Assembly (NCBI GenBank): GCA_963839475.1
Contig: CAWIVH010000017.1
Location: forward strand, 434,001 to 498,000
Reading direction: 5' to 3'
Source: CAWIVH01 sp963839475
GTDB taxonomy: Bacteria; Acidobacteriota; UBA6911
DNA: 64,000 bases
Of the stretch, positions 24,534-33,289 are shown piece by piece; positions within the stretch are counted from its first letter, which is position 1, and each line of letters begins with the position of its first letter. The position numbers were made by a program, and so were the translations under genes. The notes beneath the pieces were generated by a model. That model made no database searches, was not told the origin of the DNA, and was given only the letters and a program-made list of their open reading frames with translations.

Positions 24534-26840
24534 CTATACCTTGTTCCCGGACTTCCGTGAACCCGTATTCCCCACGGCATCCACCAATTCCAGATCGAAT
24601 TCCGGGGCGCCAACGGTGACGATTCCCAAATAGCCGTCCACGGTGACAATGTCGTCGTTGTGAAGCAGTTCGATGGCGCCGGCCACTCCATTTACGCAGG
24701 GGAGGCCAAGCTCGCGGGCAATGATAGCCCCGTGGATCAGCATTCCTCCGCGCCGTTCCACAACCGCGGCGGCCAGGGGAACGAGGTGGGTCATCATGGG
24801 TTGGATGGCGTCGCAGACCAGTACCTCACCCGCCTGGAATTGCCCCAGGTCCTCCGCTGCGCGTATCCGCCGCACCCGGCCGGTTTGCAGGCCTGGGGCG
24901 GCAGGCTGGCCGACGAGCTGGCGCGGTGTTTCTTCAATCGCGGCCGCCGGGATGGTTTTTTCGCCTTCCTCGGCGGCGGGCAGCGTCACAAACCCGGCCG
25001 ACGGCTGCCGCAAGGCTTCGATCAACAAGGGTGCGGCGTTCTCGCGCACGCCGGCTCCGCGCTTTATGCGGCTGGCCCTCTCCAATCTCCCGGCTGCCTC
25101 CTGAATCGCCCGCAACAGCTGGCTTTCTATCCGGGCGAGCAGCAGATTGTCGTTGTCACGGAGCCGCCAGCTGATCCGTCCAAGGGCCAACACCTCTTGA
25201 GCGTCCGCATGGCGATCCGAGCCAACTGCCTCCATGAGACGTTTCTCAAGCACCGGCACGGACAGGCTCCCCCGCGCCGGGGGCTGCTGCGCGCCCGAAC
25301 CGGCGGCCCGGGCGAGTTCGAGAATGTTATGTAGGATCAAATCGGGCCTATCGGAAAGGCGCTCGGTGTCGTAGGCGATGTCGAGGAACTCCTCAAGCAG
25401 AGTTGAAAACCGATCGGCGAAGCTGCTGCTTTCCGGCAACCGGCGCAATTTTTCCAGGAGTCCCTTTTTCCAAATCTGTGGATCGTGCCCGGTTTCTAGG
25501 GCAGCGCCGTTTAACAGTTCCTTGAGTGGAACGTTGGATCGGACCTCGTTTGCGAGTGCTGCGATCGCCTCATTGCGGCGGACTGCCAGCAACGGTTCGC
25601 CCCGAAGGAGCCCGACGAACTCGTAAGGATCTTCGGGCCGCACGGCATCGTTGTAGTAGACAGCCAGGCGGCGCACCCCATGGGCAAACGGTATGAAGTC
25701 GTCCCGGTAGATCTTGCGCCAGCGGCATACCGCGGCATATCGTTCTTCCAGCGCAGCCGCGAGTTGTTCGTCGCTAAATGCATCAAGCGGCTCGGAGGCA
25801 AGCCGATTGCCCGCCGCCTCAAGCTCAGGGATCAACTCATCGGAGACTCGGTGTTGCAGGATTCGCAGACGATCCTTACCGGGACGAAGGGTGAGGTAAT
25901 AAGCCTTCTTGTCGTCAGAGGAGGCGTGCGGCGCAGTGATTGGCCTGGCTTGGAGCAACGTTAGCCGATCGCCCCGTCCGGTCCATTCCACATCCGGCGG
26001 CCACCCAAGCAGCGACTCGACATTTTCCAGAGTTTTCGCCAGCGAGCCCAGATGTTCGTCCTCCAAAAGCGGTAGATTGGATTGGTCGTCCACGCGGGCA
26101 CCGGGCTTGTAATAGAGCACCTCGCCGGTAAAGCGTTTCAGCTTCCAGCGATCCGGCTCTACCTCGCCATCCACAAGCCCGGAGCAAAGCCCGGGCACGG
26201 CTTCTATCAGCGCATGGTCTGCTCGGGATTCCACGGGATCGCGCCCGAAAGCTACGCCCGAGACAGGCTCGCTCCTCATTGGCTGGAGCAGCACAGCCAT
26301 ACTGCTGCGCACGGGATCGAGAGCCAATTCACGGCGATAAAGCATGGCCGCGTCCGACCACAAGGAAGCCCACACCAGACGAACGGCATCCAGGACCGGC
26401 GTGAATCCCGTGATTCCCAGATAGGATTCGTGAAGCCCGGCGAAGGACCGCTGGGAGGAATCCTCCCCCGGCGCCGTGGAGCGAACTGCCCAGCGCGTCT
26501 CGAGGGGAAATCCGCTCATGGCATCTTCAATTTCTGAGGCGATCTCAGGAGGAACGGCCGCGGCAGTGAAGCCGGATCGAATGCGCAGTGAAGCATCCCA
26601 GATCTCTTCCCAGCGCATATCTCCAAAGGCCTTGCGTCCCAACTCCATCCCGATCAGATCGCCCAAGCGTGCCGCAGCAAGGAACCTCTGGTAGGCCTCG
26701 ATCGTAAGGCAAAAACCTCCGGGCACAGCAAAACCGGCCCGCGCCAGCGCGGCCAGGCGGGCGGCCTTCCCCCCGATGAGCAGTTCGTGCGTGTCCGTAA
26801 CCTCCGCAAGGAAAATCACGAAGCGCTGCCGGGTACCCAT
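24534..26840 (-). CDS. PEP-synthase-like phosphotransferase, rifampin-phosphotransferase-type architecture
   Basis: A 768-residue protein. Residues about 1-320 form the ATP-binding domain of PEP synthase/PPDK (GGKAARLAALARAGFAVPGG, RWAVRSTAPGEDSSQRSFAG, VSGVAFGRDPVE, LQARPITAP). A long helical middle part follows (about 330-620). Residues about 640-768 form the swivelling phospho-histidine domain: GGMLIHGAIIARELGLPCVN with His703. The large C-terminal PEP/pyruvate barrel of true PEP synthases is missing, so the layout is that of rifampin phosphotransferase and related enzymes; the substrate is unknown. The start at 26840 has AGGAGGTG at ideal spacing and overlaps the preceding gene by 25 bases, indicating coupling. 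Confidence 0.85.
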   Translation of the reverse strand: MGTRQRFVIFLAEVTDTHELLIGGKAARLAALARAGFAVPGGFCLTIEAYQRFLAAARLGDLIGMELGRKAFGDMRWEEIWDASLRIRSGFTAAAVPPEIASEIEDAMSGFPLETRWAVRSTAPGEDSSQRSFAGLHESYLGITGFTPVLDAVRLVWASLWSDAAMLYRRELALDPVRSSMAVLLQPMRSEPVSGVAFGRDPVESRADHALIEAVPGLCSGLVDGEVEPDRWKLKRFTGEVLYYKPGARVDDQSNLPLLEDEHLGSLAKTLENVESLLGWPPDVEWTGRGDRLTLLQARPITAPHASSDDKKAYYLTLRPGKDRLRILQHRVSDELIPELEAAGNRLASEPLDAFSDEQLAAALEERYAAVCRWRKIYRDDFIPFAHGVRRLAVYYNDAVRPEDPYEFVGLLRGEPLLAVRRNEAIAALANEVRSNVPLKELLNGAALETGHDPQIWKKGLLEKLRRLPESSSFADRFSTLLEEFLDIAYDTERLSDRPDLILHNILELARAAGSGAQQPPARGSLSVPVLEKRLMEAVGSDRHADAQEVLALGRISWRLRDNDNLLLARIESQLLRAIQEAAGRLERASRIKRGAGVRENAAPLLIEALRQPSAGFVTLPAAEEGEKTIPAAAIEETPRQLVGQPAAPGLQTGRVRRIRAAEDLGQFQAGEVLVCDAIQPMMTHLVPLAAAVVERRGGMLIHGAIIARELGLPCVNGVAGAIELLHNDDIVTVDGYLGIVTVGAPEFDLELVDAVGNTGSRKSGNKV

Positions 26841-27334
26841 TGACGCACCTCCTGGAAACGGCAGACGTGAAAATACCGAATCACATCCACGCAGACAAGG
26901 GCCGAGGATTGGGCCCTGACGAATGCGGCGAGGTGCGGATGACGTGCGGTCAGCAGCCCGCCCCAGCAGTCCGACTCCGTTCCCGCTGCGATCACCCGGG
27001 CACGGCCGGTGGCCGTAACGGCCTCGATTCGCATCATGTCGGAAGGGGAAGTTGAGCGGCTGTCGACCACGAGCGCAACGTGTTCGCACTCGGTGAGCAG
27101 CCGATACTTGCGGGTTGTCACCGGGGTGGCGAAAACGATCGTCTTGAGGTCATCGCTGGCGGCAAAGGCTATGAGCGAGCCATAAGGCTGTGACTGAGTT
27201 TGGGTGGACAGAACGGCATAGCTTTGCTCCATGAGCAATCTGCGAATGCGCACGGGAGTCGAGCATTCCTCCTCGGCGGTATCTTGCGATGCCATGACAT
27301 CATTAACACTCGGAACATCCTCAGGCAGGGTCAT
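26816..27334 (-). CDS. Pyridoxamine-5'-phosphate-oxidase-like flavin-binding protein
   Basis: A 172-residue split-barrel protein of the PNPOx-like/HugZ type: RIRRLLMEQSYAVLSTQTQS, PYGSLIAFAASDDLKTIVFA, TRKYRLLTECEHVALVVDSR and the end VIRYFHVCRFQEVRQWVPG. These families bind FMN, F420 or heme, and many are general reductases; the exact cofactor cannot be told. AAGGAGG lies 8 bases upstream of the ATG. It is the first gene of a two-gene operon with the PEP-utilising enzyme, overlapping by 25 bases. Confidence 0.85.
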   Translation of the reverse strand: MTLPEDVPSVNDVMASQDTAEEECSTPVRIRRLLMEQSYAVLSTQTQSQPYGSLIAFAASDDLKTIVFATPVTTRKYRLLTECEHVALVVDSRSTSPSDMMRIEAVTATGRARVIAAGTESDCWGGLLTARHPHLAAFVRAQSSALVCVDVIRYFHVCRFQEVRQWVPGSAS

Positions 27335-27600
27335 TCTTGACCTCCTTTCCGGTTCATTGAATGATTGGAAGGCCAGCGAGTCTTTAAGTCACTTCAGCAG
27401 ATCCGTATCGTGTCAAGCGACGATGTTACCAGCTCTAGCGAATCCATGCCCAATAAATGCGCAAACCGAAGTCGGAAGGCCCATTCCCGCGGGGCTGCTG
27501 CCTCATCGCTCAAAACGGAGATTCCTTGCCAAAGGCCTGCGAGTCACATATCCTCGAAAACATTGCGACAGGAAACGGCACAAATGAAAAGAGGAAGCTG

Positions 27601-28566
27601 ATGGCATCGAATGAAAAAGGCATGCCGATTCACATCGGCATCTCCCAGTGTCTGCTTGGCGACCAGGTGCGCTTCGACGGCGGTCACAAGCTGGACCGGT
27701 TCATCACGAAAACGCTCGGGCAATACTTCGAGTGGATACCTGTCTGTCCCGAAGTCGAGCTTGGGCTCGGAACACCGCGAGAGACTCTGCGCCTTGTCCA
27801 ACTCGACGAAGGAGTTGGCATGGTGATGCCGAAGAGCGGCAGGGACTGGACCCGGGAGATGAATCAGTACGCAAAGATCCGGGTGGCCAAATTGGCCGGG
27901 GAGAACCTGGCCGGGTATATTCTCAAGAGCGACTCACCCAGCTGCGGAATGGAGCGGGTCCGCGTGTACGCGCCCAGCGGAATGCCCACGCGCAACGGCA
28001 TCGGGCTTTTTGCCCGTGAATTGCTCCAGCATTTTCCCGACCTCCCGATCGAAGAGGAGGGTCGCCTTTCGGATCCGCGCCTGCGCGAGAACTGGGTCGA
28101 GCGCGTCTTCGCCTACCACCGCTTGCGGGACCTCTGGGAATCGAAATGGACGATCGGCGATTTGGTCGAGTTTCACACCGCGCACAAGCTGGTGCTGCTG
28201 GCCCACTACCCAAAGGCTTTCGCGGACCTCGGCAGGCTCGTGGCCGGGTCGAAACGCATACCTCGACAGGAACTGCGCAAGCAGTACCAGACGGAATTCA
28301 TGGCGGCCCTGAAGATTCTGGCCACCCGTGGGAGGCATGCCAACGTCCTGCAGCACATTGCGGGCTATTTCAAAAAACAGCTGGACGAAGAATCACGGCA
28401 GGAGCTGCAGGATCATATCGCTGACTACCGGAAGGGCTATTTGCCGCTGATCGTGCCTGTGACTCTGATCAAGCACTACGTCCGCCAATTCGGCGTCAGC
28501 TATCTTGCGGGGCAGGTTTATCTGAATCCTCATCCGAAGGAGCTTGCTCTCCTGAACCACGTTTAG
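27601..28566 (+). CDS. DUF523 and DUF1722 protein (YbgA-type)
   Basis: A 321-residue protein. Residues about 5-150 are DUF523 (IGISQCLLGDQVRFDGGHK, WIPVCPEVELGLGTPRE, LKSDSPSCGMERVRVY) with conserved cysteines in CLLG, CPE and SCG that may bind metal. Residues about 195-315 are DUF1722 (HTAHKLVLLAHYPKAF, RHANVLQHIAGYFKKQLDEE, HPKELALLNHV). The fusion recurs near photolyase genes, and its function is not established. The ATG at 27601 has GAGGAAG upstream. A broken homologue lies at 14.9-15.4 kb. Confidence 0.9.
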   Translation: MASNEKGMPIHIGISQCLLGDQVRFDGGHKLDRFITKTLGQYFEWIPVCPEVELGLGTPRETLRLVQLDEGVGMVMPKSGRDWTREMNQYAKIRVAKLAGENLAGYILKSDSPSCGMERVRVYAPSGMPTRNGIGLFARELLQHFPDLPIEEEGRLSDPRLRENWVERVFAYHRLRDLWESKWTIGDLVEFHTAHKLVLLAHYPKAFADLGRLVAGSKRIPRQELRKQYQTEFMAALKILATRGRHANVLQHIAGYFKKQLDEESRQELQDHIADYRKGYLPLIVPVTLIKHYVRQFGVSYLAGQVYLNPHPKELALLNHV

Positions 28567-28573
28567 AGCAGCG

Positions 28574-29345
28574 TCAGGTCCGTTTCGTGAGCTCCTTCAG
28601 CATTTCCGCAACCCGCTTGGCATCGAGCACAGGATCGACATCCTTTTCGATGGCACGAATCCGCAAATCGGGATCAATAATGAAGGTCCATCTTCTCGAC
28701 ATCCTCACTACGGGCATCTTCGTACCATATTGCTTGATCGCATCAAGTCCGGGATCGGCAAGCAGAGTGAAGTTGAGGTTATGGTTTACCTTGAATTTCT
28801 TAAGAGCCTCGACACTGTCTGCGCTTACGCCGAAGAGTGACTGGAGTTCGGAGAGCGTGAGGGCGAGAAAGTCCTCATCCGGCGCGTCGTACTGCTCCCG
28901 GCTGATTTCGGGGCCGAGCTGCGCGATGATTAGGGATTCGCCGTTCGGGGCGCGTTCCGGCGCTTTGGTCTGCTCGAAAGCAAGCCAGAGAAGCGGGCGG
29001 CTGCGGTCTTCGGCGATCAGGGCGTAGGCAGGCGGTTCCGGTGCAGGCGCAGGAAAGCCGAGCAGGACGGTGATGCAGGAACAGTAAGGCACGGCGCACA
29101 GTGCGTCACGGCGCGCTGACTGTGTTTTGGTATTCTGCAGGCGGCTGGCGACAAGCAGATCGGCAGCCTGGGGAGCGGGGGCGCTTATAATTACGCCGTC
29201 AGCCTTATCTACTTCTTTGCCGTCGGTATCCAGCAGCTGGATCCACCCTACTTCCTCCTCCAACGCGCCGATTCGCGTTTCGAAGCGAATTTTCGCGATG
29301 CCGGCGGGCAGGGTGCCCGCGATAAGTTTCGGCAGCGTCGTCAGG
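28574..29345 (-). pseudogene. Chimera: C-terminal half of FAD oxidoreductase joined to peroxiredoxin C-terminus
   Basis: The minus frame continues the FAD oxidoreductase (LTTLPKLIAGTLPAGIAKIR, DGVIISAPAPQAADLLVASR, AEDRSRPLLWLAFEQTKAPE). Around base 28870 it turns without a break into the end of a BCP/AhpC-type peroxiredoxin: LQSLFGVSADSVEALKKFKV, NFTLLADPGLDAIKQYGTKM, MSRRWTFIIDPDLRIRAIEK. The peroxiredoxin's catalytic N-terminal part is missing, as is the end of the oxidoreductase, so both are probably dead. In an intact locus the two genes would be separate; a deletion has fused them in frame. Confidence 0.75.
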
Positions 29346-29680
29346 CTGTGCGATAGGCGAACGCACGTTCCTGTGCACCGTCGGGATCGGGCGGGAACAG
29401 TGTTCCGTCGTTCGCGTACAAGCGAACCGGCAGTGTTATCCGTCCCAGATCTTCCGTTGGCAGTTCGAGCAGCATCACGTCCGCCAGCGCAGAGCCATGC
29501 GGCTTGACGACCTGTGCGCCGTGATCGAGGGCGCAGCCGTTCACGCGCCGCGTCGCGACACGCCCGCCCAGTGCGCGGCTTTTCTCAAAAAATGGTAATG
29601 TGATGCCCACTTTCACAGAGCGACCGCGCCGCCGCCAGCCCCACCATGCTTGCCCCGATAATCGCCACACGTTTGCTCAC
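29341..29680 (-). pseudogene. FAD-dependent oxidoreductase, N-terminal part with frameshifts
   Basis: Starts GTG at 29680 with GGAGGTG upstream: SKRVAIIGASMVGLAAARSL is the dinucleotide-binding motif of COG3380-type FAD oxidoreductases. A run of six A on the plus strand (29587-29592) shifts the frame exactly where IFEKSRALGGRVATRR should continue; that part goes on to CALDHGAQVVKPHGSALADV and ERAFAYRTA. One base is then missing near 29345, where the chimeric C-terminal half takes over. Either shift could be a read error, but the fused end could not. Confidence 0.7.
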
Positions 29681-29859
29681 GCGTTCACCTCCGCCAATAA
29701 ACCCGCCTGAGTACGCCGATGAAAATGGAGAGGATCGTACCTACCTTACTTCTCTCTACATTTCCCGACGCCCATCCAGGGCTGGTTTTTGGAAGGATGG
29801 GCATTTCGCCGCTATGGCTGCTTCCCCCGGTCACGATATGGATTGTGTTGGCGGAAACA

Positions 29860-29975
29860 TCGTTCCGAACATCCCGCCGCACCGGATCGCAACATAGATG
29901 AACTGGTGTTTTCCTGAACCGGCGAAACCCGCCGGTCCTGCCACAGGTCCGAAGAGTGCAAGTTTTGACCTCTTT
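29860..29975 (-). pseudogene. Possible DUF2256 relic in a gene-poor stretch
   Basis: The gap 29681-30270 has no supportable gene. On the minus strand, two frames give KTCTLRTCGR and, 20 codons on, AAGCSERCFRQ. DUF2256 is a small zinc-knuckle family of the form KTC..CGR...RYCSERCRR, often found near photolyases, so a decayed copy is possible. The match is short and needs a frame change; I hold it lightly. Nothing else is recognised in the gap. Confidence 0.25.
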
Positions 29976-30270
29976 TCGGCTCGTCCGGATCCATTGCGGG
30001 TCACAGGATCACTCCCTGTAAATCAAAACATCTTGCCACCGCTCAGAACATATGAAGAGGTTGTAGCTGGTTCTGCGGTTTAAAACGCCGCTTCATTCAA
30101 TTCGCGGCACAGCCCTGGGCCGCAACCAAACAGGTGAAGCCGCCGAGGCGTGACCTTCTTGCGGAAATGCCAGGCTCTGCGGACCTCGATCGTCAGCGGC
30201 CGGTGCCGTGCTATGCTTGTGCGGGTTGCGGTTTACGTCGTCGAAGGATTGTGGCTGGCGGAAAATTCCC

Positions 30271-31041
30271 ATGTTGGATCTCATACTTATTCAGGTCACG
30301 GTAGTCGCGATTTATGCCAGCCTCTGGTTCCTGGTTGGTCTGAGCTTACGAAGGAACGACGTGGCGGATGTCGCATGGGGTGCGGGGTTTATCGTTCTCG
30401 CCCTCGCGGGACAGTTCGTGGTGGCGGCGATTTCGATCCGTGGACTACTCGTCCTGACGCTCGTGACCATCTGGGGCCTGCGTCTCTCATTGCACATCGG
30501 TCTGCGGAATCGAGGAAAATCCGAAGATCCGCGCTACCGGAAGTGGCGCGAAGAATGGGGGGCTCATGCGACGGTAAGGGCGTTTTTCCAGGTGTTCCTG
30601 CTCCAAGGTTTTCTAGCCGTCTTTATCCTCCTCCCCGTGACTTATGTCCTGGCTCATCAAAATTCCGATTTCACCTGGATCGATGTTCTCGGCGCCGCGG
30701 TCTGGCTGGTGGGTTTTGGTTTCGAGGCCATCGGAGATCGACAGCTGGCTCAATTCAAAAATGATCCGGGCAACCGCGGGCGGGTCATCACCTCGGGGCT
30801 CTGGAAGTACACGCGCCATCCCAACTACTTCGGTGAGGTGGCGCTGTGGTGGGGCGTATGGCTGATTGCGTGCTCAATTCCCGGCGGCTGGATGACCGTT
30901 TTCGGTCCGGCCACGATTACCTTGTTAATCCTGTCTGTGTCGGGCATCCCGCTCCTCGAGAAGAAATACGAAGGAAACACCGAGTTCAAGGAGTACCAGC
31001 GGCGGACGAGCGCATTCTTCCCGTTCCCGCCCAAACGATGA
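30271..31041 (+). CDS. DUF1295 integral membrane protein (steroid-reductase-like)
   Basis: A 256-residue membrane protein with about six or seven hydrophobic segments. The conserved family end is visible: FKNDPGNRGRVITSGLWKYT, RHPNYFGEVALWWGVWL, then KYEGNTEFKEYQRRTSAFFP. This C-terminal part resembles isoprenylcysteine methyltransferases and steroid 5-alpha reductases, which use a SAM or NADPH cofactor; the real substrate of DUF1295 proteins is unknown. The start ATG at 30271 opens the first membrane helix but has only a weak ribosome site. CIA30 follows 62 bases downstream on the same strand. Confidence 0.88.
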   Translation: MLDLILIQVTVVAIYASLWFLVGLSLRRNDVADVAWGAGFIVLALAGQFVVAAISIRGLLVLTLVTIWGLRLSLHIGLRNRGKSEDPRYRKWREEWGAHATVRAFFQVFLLQGFLAVFILLPVTYVLAHQNSDFTWIDVLGAAVWLVGFGFEAIGDRQLAQFKNDPGNRGRVITSGLWKYTRHPNYFGEVALWWGVWLIACSIPGGWMTVFGPATITLLILSVSGIPLLEKKYEGNTEFKEYQRRTSAFFPFPPKR

Positions 31042-31103
31042 AGAAGGTCGATCATGTGGCCTTCTATAAAGATATTTCTATTCCTGCCGCCAGGAGACTT
31101 CTC

Positions 31104-31613
31104 ATGATCCCGGCCCGCGATGAAACTGTTCTGTTTGATTTCACCCAACCGGATGCGCGCCCGTGGCTTCCGATCGACGATGCGGTCATGGGTGGAGTGT
31201 CGCGCAGTGAAATGCGTATCGAGAACGGCCGGGCTATATTTGCAGGAATGGTTTCACTCGACTTTGGAGGCGGCTTCGCTTCGGTGCGCTCCAGCCCGGG
31301 ATCCTGGGACATCGGCACCTGCACCGGAATCGAGGCGTTATTGCACGGCGACGGTCGGCGCTACAAGCTTGCGCTGAAATCCGATCCCGGCTTCGATAGT
31401 GTGAACTGGCAAGCGGCATTCCAGACGCGCTCCCATGAACGCCAAGTGGTGCGAATACCATTTCAGGATCTGATACCTGTTTACCGGGGATTGCGCGTTT
31501 CGAACGCTCCGCCCTTTGATACCCGCCATATCGCCACCTTCGGATTTCTCATCTCCGACAGGCAGGCGGGTCCGTTCCGGCTGGAGATCGAGCTCATCGT
31601 CGCATACCGCTGA
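31104..31613 (+). CDS. CIA30-family protein (complex I intermediate-associated protein 30)
   Basis: A 169-residue protein. Visible family motifs: LFDFTQPDARPWLPIDDAVM, GGVSRSEM, FAGMVSLDFGGGFASVRS and NWQAAFQT, then FGFLISDRQAGPFRLEIELI. CIA30/NDUFAF1-like domains have a galactose-binding-like jelly-roll fold; the bacterial members have no established role. The start at 31104 is supported by CAGGAG 8 bases upstream. It lies in one transcript with the DUF1295 gene. Confidence 0.85.
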   Translation: MIPARDETVLFDFTQPDARPWLPIDDAVMGGVSRSEMRIENGRAIFAGMVSLDFGGGFASVRSSPGSWDIGTCTGIEALLHGDGRRYKLALKSDPGFDSVNWQAAFQTRSHERQVVRIPFQDLIPVYRGLRVSNAPPFDTRHIATFGFLISDRQAGPFRLEIELIVAYR

Positions 31614-31751
31614 AGGAAACAGTTCCTGGGTGTGCGCGCGGATATCCGGCCTTGACTTAGGGTTCCCGATGGATCGGAGGTGCGGAAGCCCGCGCGTCCA
31701 TTCGGCCCAGACGAATCCCGGCGGCCCGATTCCGTGTTGTTTCACTTGCGC

Positions 31752-32246
31752 TCACCGGTTTAATCTCCAGATCGCGAGGTTGAGCACGGTGGCGAAGCTT
31801 ACCCACAGCCAGTAGGGAACCAACAGCGCCCCGGCGAGCGGCGAAATCGTCCAGAAAGAAACCAGCGCCCCCAGAATCGCTGCCCACAACGGGACGATAT
31901 CCACCAACCCGGCCAAAGGGCTACGCAATCCGAAGAAAAGCGGCGACCAAAGGGCATTGAGGGCGAGTTGGAGGGCGAAGAGCCCGAGAGCGCCGGCTCC
32001 ACGATCGAATCCCCGCTCGCGCCAGACCAACCACGCCGAGATAGCCATCATCAGGTAGAGCACCGTCCAGACTGGGCCGAAGATCCACGCGGGCGGATTC
32101 CAGGCGGGCTTGCGGAGCGTTGGATACCAGATTCGAACACCTCTACGCAAGGCATCGCACCGGATTACCTTCGGCTTCGAGCGGCCTGAGAAGAGCCGTC
32201 CGCCGATACAGCCGCTGGCGCCTGTCAACAGAATCCAAGGTTTCAT
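31752..32246 (-). CDS. tspO: Chimeric protein: epimerase N-terminus joined to TspO/MBR lacking its first helix
   Basis: A 164-residue frame. Residues 1-18 are MKPWILLTGASGCIGGRL, the Rossmann start of an epimerase like that at 20.45 kb. From about residue 40 (WYPTLRKPAWNPPAWIFGPV) it is TspO, with four of the usual five membrane helices, ending FATVLNLAIWRLNR. TspO normally has an N-terminal first helix, which is missing here. TspO proteins bind porphyrins and respond to light or oxidative stress. The ATG overlaps the photolyase stop (ATGA), which fits an ancestral photolyase-epimerase-TspO operon with an internal deletion. It may be translated, but function is doubtful. Confidence 0.75.
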   Translation of the reverse strand: MKPWILLTGASGCIGGRLFSGRSKPKVIRCDALRRGVRIWYPTLRKPAWNPPAWIFGPVWTVLYLMMAISAWLVWRERGFDRGAGALGLFALQLALNALWSPLFFGLRSPLAGLVDIVPLWAAILGALVSFWTISPLAGALLVPYWLWVSFATVLNLAIWRLNR

Positions 32247-33289
32247 GGCTGTTTGATCGCGGCCAGCGCTTCCAAGGCCCGCTCACGTGCCAGCGCGTTA
32301 ATGACGATTGGCCGAGGATAACCAGGAGTGTCTATCTCGGACACCCAACGCCTGACATAATCTCCCAGATGGTCAAATTTTTCTGCCTGCACTGCAGGGT
32401 TAATGATGCGGAAATACGGCGCGGCGTCTTCACCGCAACCGGCCACCCAATGCCAGCCAAGCGTGTTGTTGGCGAGGTCGGCATCCAGAAGTGTGTCCCA
32501 AAACCAGCGTGCGCCTTCGATCCAAGACAGCAGCAGGTCTTTGACCAGGAACGAGCCGGCGACCATCCGCACCCGGTTGCGCACCCATCCGGTAGCCCAC
32601 AACTCATGCATTCCGGCATCCACGATCGAGTACCCTGTGCGGCCGCGTTGCCATGCCTTGAGTTTGCGCGGACTTTGCCGCCAGGGAAGCTTCTCGAATT
32701 CAGGACGCATTGGCGAGCTCGCGGTATGTGGGAAATGATAAAGCAAGTGGTGGGCGAACTCGCGCCAGCCCAGTTGGCGGATAAATGCATCGGATGCCAT
32801 GCTGCGAGATTGAGCGCATGCGGCCCACACCTGGCGGGGCGAGATCTCGCCAAAGTGCAGATGGGGAGACAGGCGAGAGATTCTGGCATCCGCGGGGCGG
32901 CCGCGTCCTTCAGGATTATTGGCGAGCGCCTTACCGAGGAACCTGTGCAATATCGACAGCGCGCCGGCTTCGCCCGGTCGCCATGCCGCACGCAGCCCTT
33001 TCGCCCAGTCAACGACGGGTTCCAAGGCCAGCTCATTCAGGCGGAGAGATGGCAAGGGTCTTGCTTTCTCGCAAGTCGGCGCAGGCAGAGGCACAAAGCC
33101 AGGAACTGCAGACCAACACGTCCGCCAGAATGGGGTGAACGCCCGGAACGGCTTGCCGCTCCGGTTCCTGATTTCTTCCGGTTCAAAAAGTAGAGCAGAG
33201 TTGAAGGCCTTGACGCACAGGCCATCGAAGAGCAGAGCCTTTTGGATGCGCTCATCCGAAGCCTCAAGGCCAAGATCAGCGCCGAACAC
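32243..33289 (-). CDS. phr: Deoxyribodipyrimidine photolyase/cryptochrome, lacking the N-terminal domain
   Basis: The C-terminal FAD-binding helical domain is intact: RISRLSPHLHFGEISPRQVW, FIRQLGWREFAHHLLYHFPH, GYSIVDAGMHELWATGWVRN, NNTLGWHWVAGCGEDAAPYF and FRIINPAVQAEKFD. The protein begins around ERIQKALLFDGLCVKAFNSA, so about 110-120 residues of the N-terminal alpha/beta domain, which carries the antenna chromophore, are missing. Full-length relatives have about 470 residues, this one 348. The truncation lies only about 140 bases from the tRNA-Gln attachment site, so the 5' end was probably lost at the island edge. Whether the frame is translated is unclear; no ribosome site is obvious. 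Confidence 0.85.
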   Translation of the reverse strand: MFGADLGLEASDERIQKALLFDGLCVKAFNSALLFEPEEIRNRSGKPFRAFTPFWRTCWSAVPGFVPLPAPTCEKARPLPSLRLNELALEPVVDWAKGLRAAWRPGEAGALSILHRFLGKALANNPEGRGRPADARISRLSPHLHFGEISPRQVWAACAQSRSMASDAFIRQLGWREFAHHLLYHFPHTASSPMRPEFEKLPWRQSPRKLKAWQRGRTGYSIVDAGMHELWATGWVRNRVRMVAGSFLVKDLLLSWIEGARWFWDTLLDADLANNTLGWHWVAGCGEDAAPYFRIINPAVQAEKFDHLGDYVRRWVSEIDTPGYPRPIVINALARERALEALAAIKQP

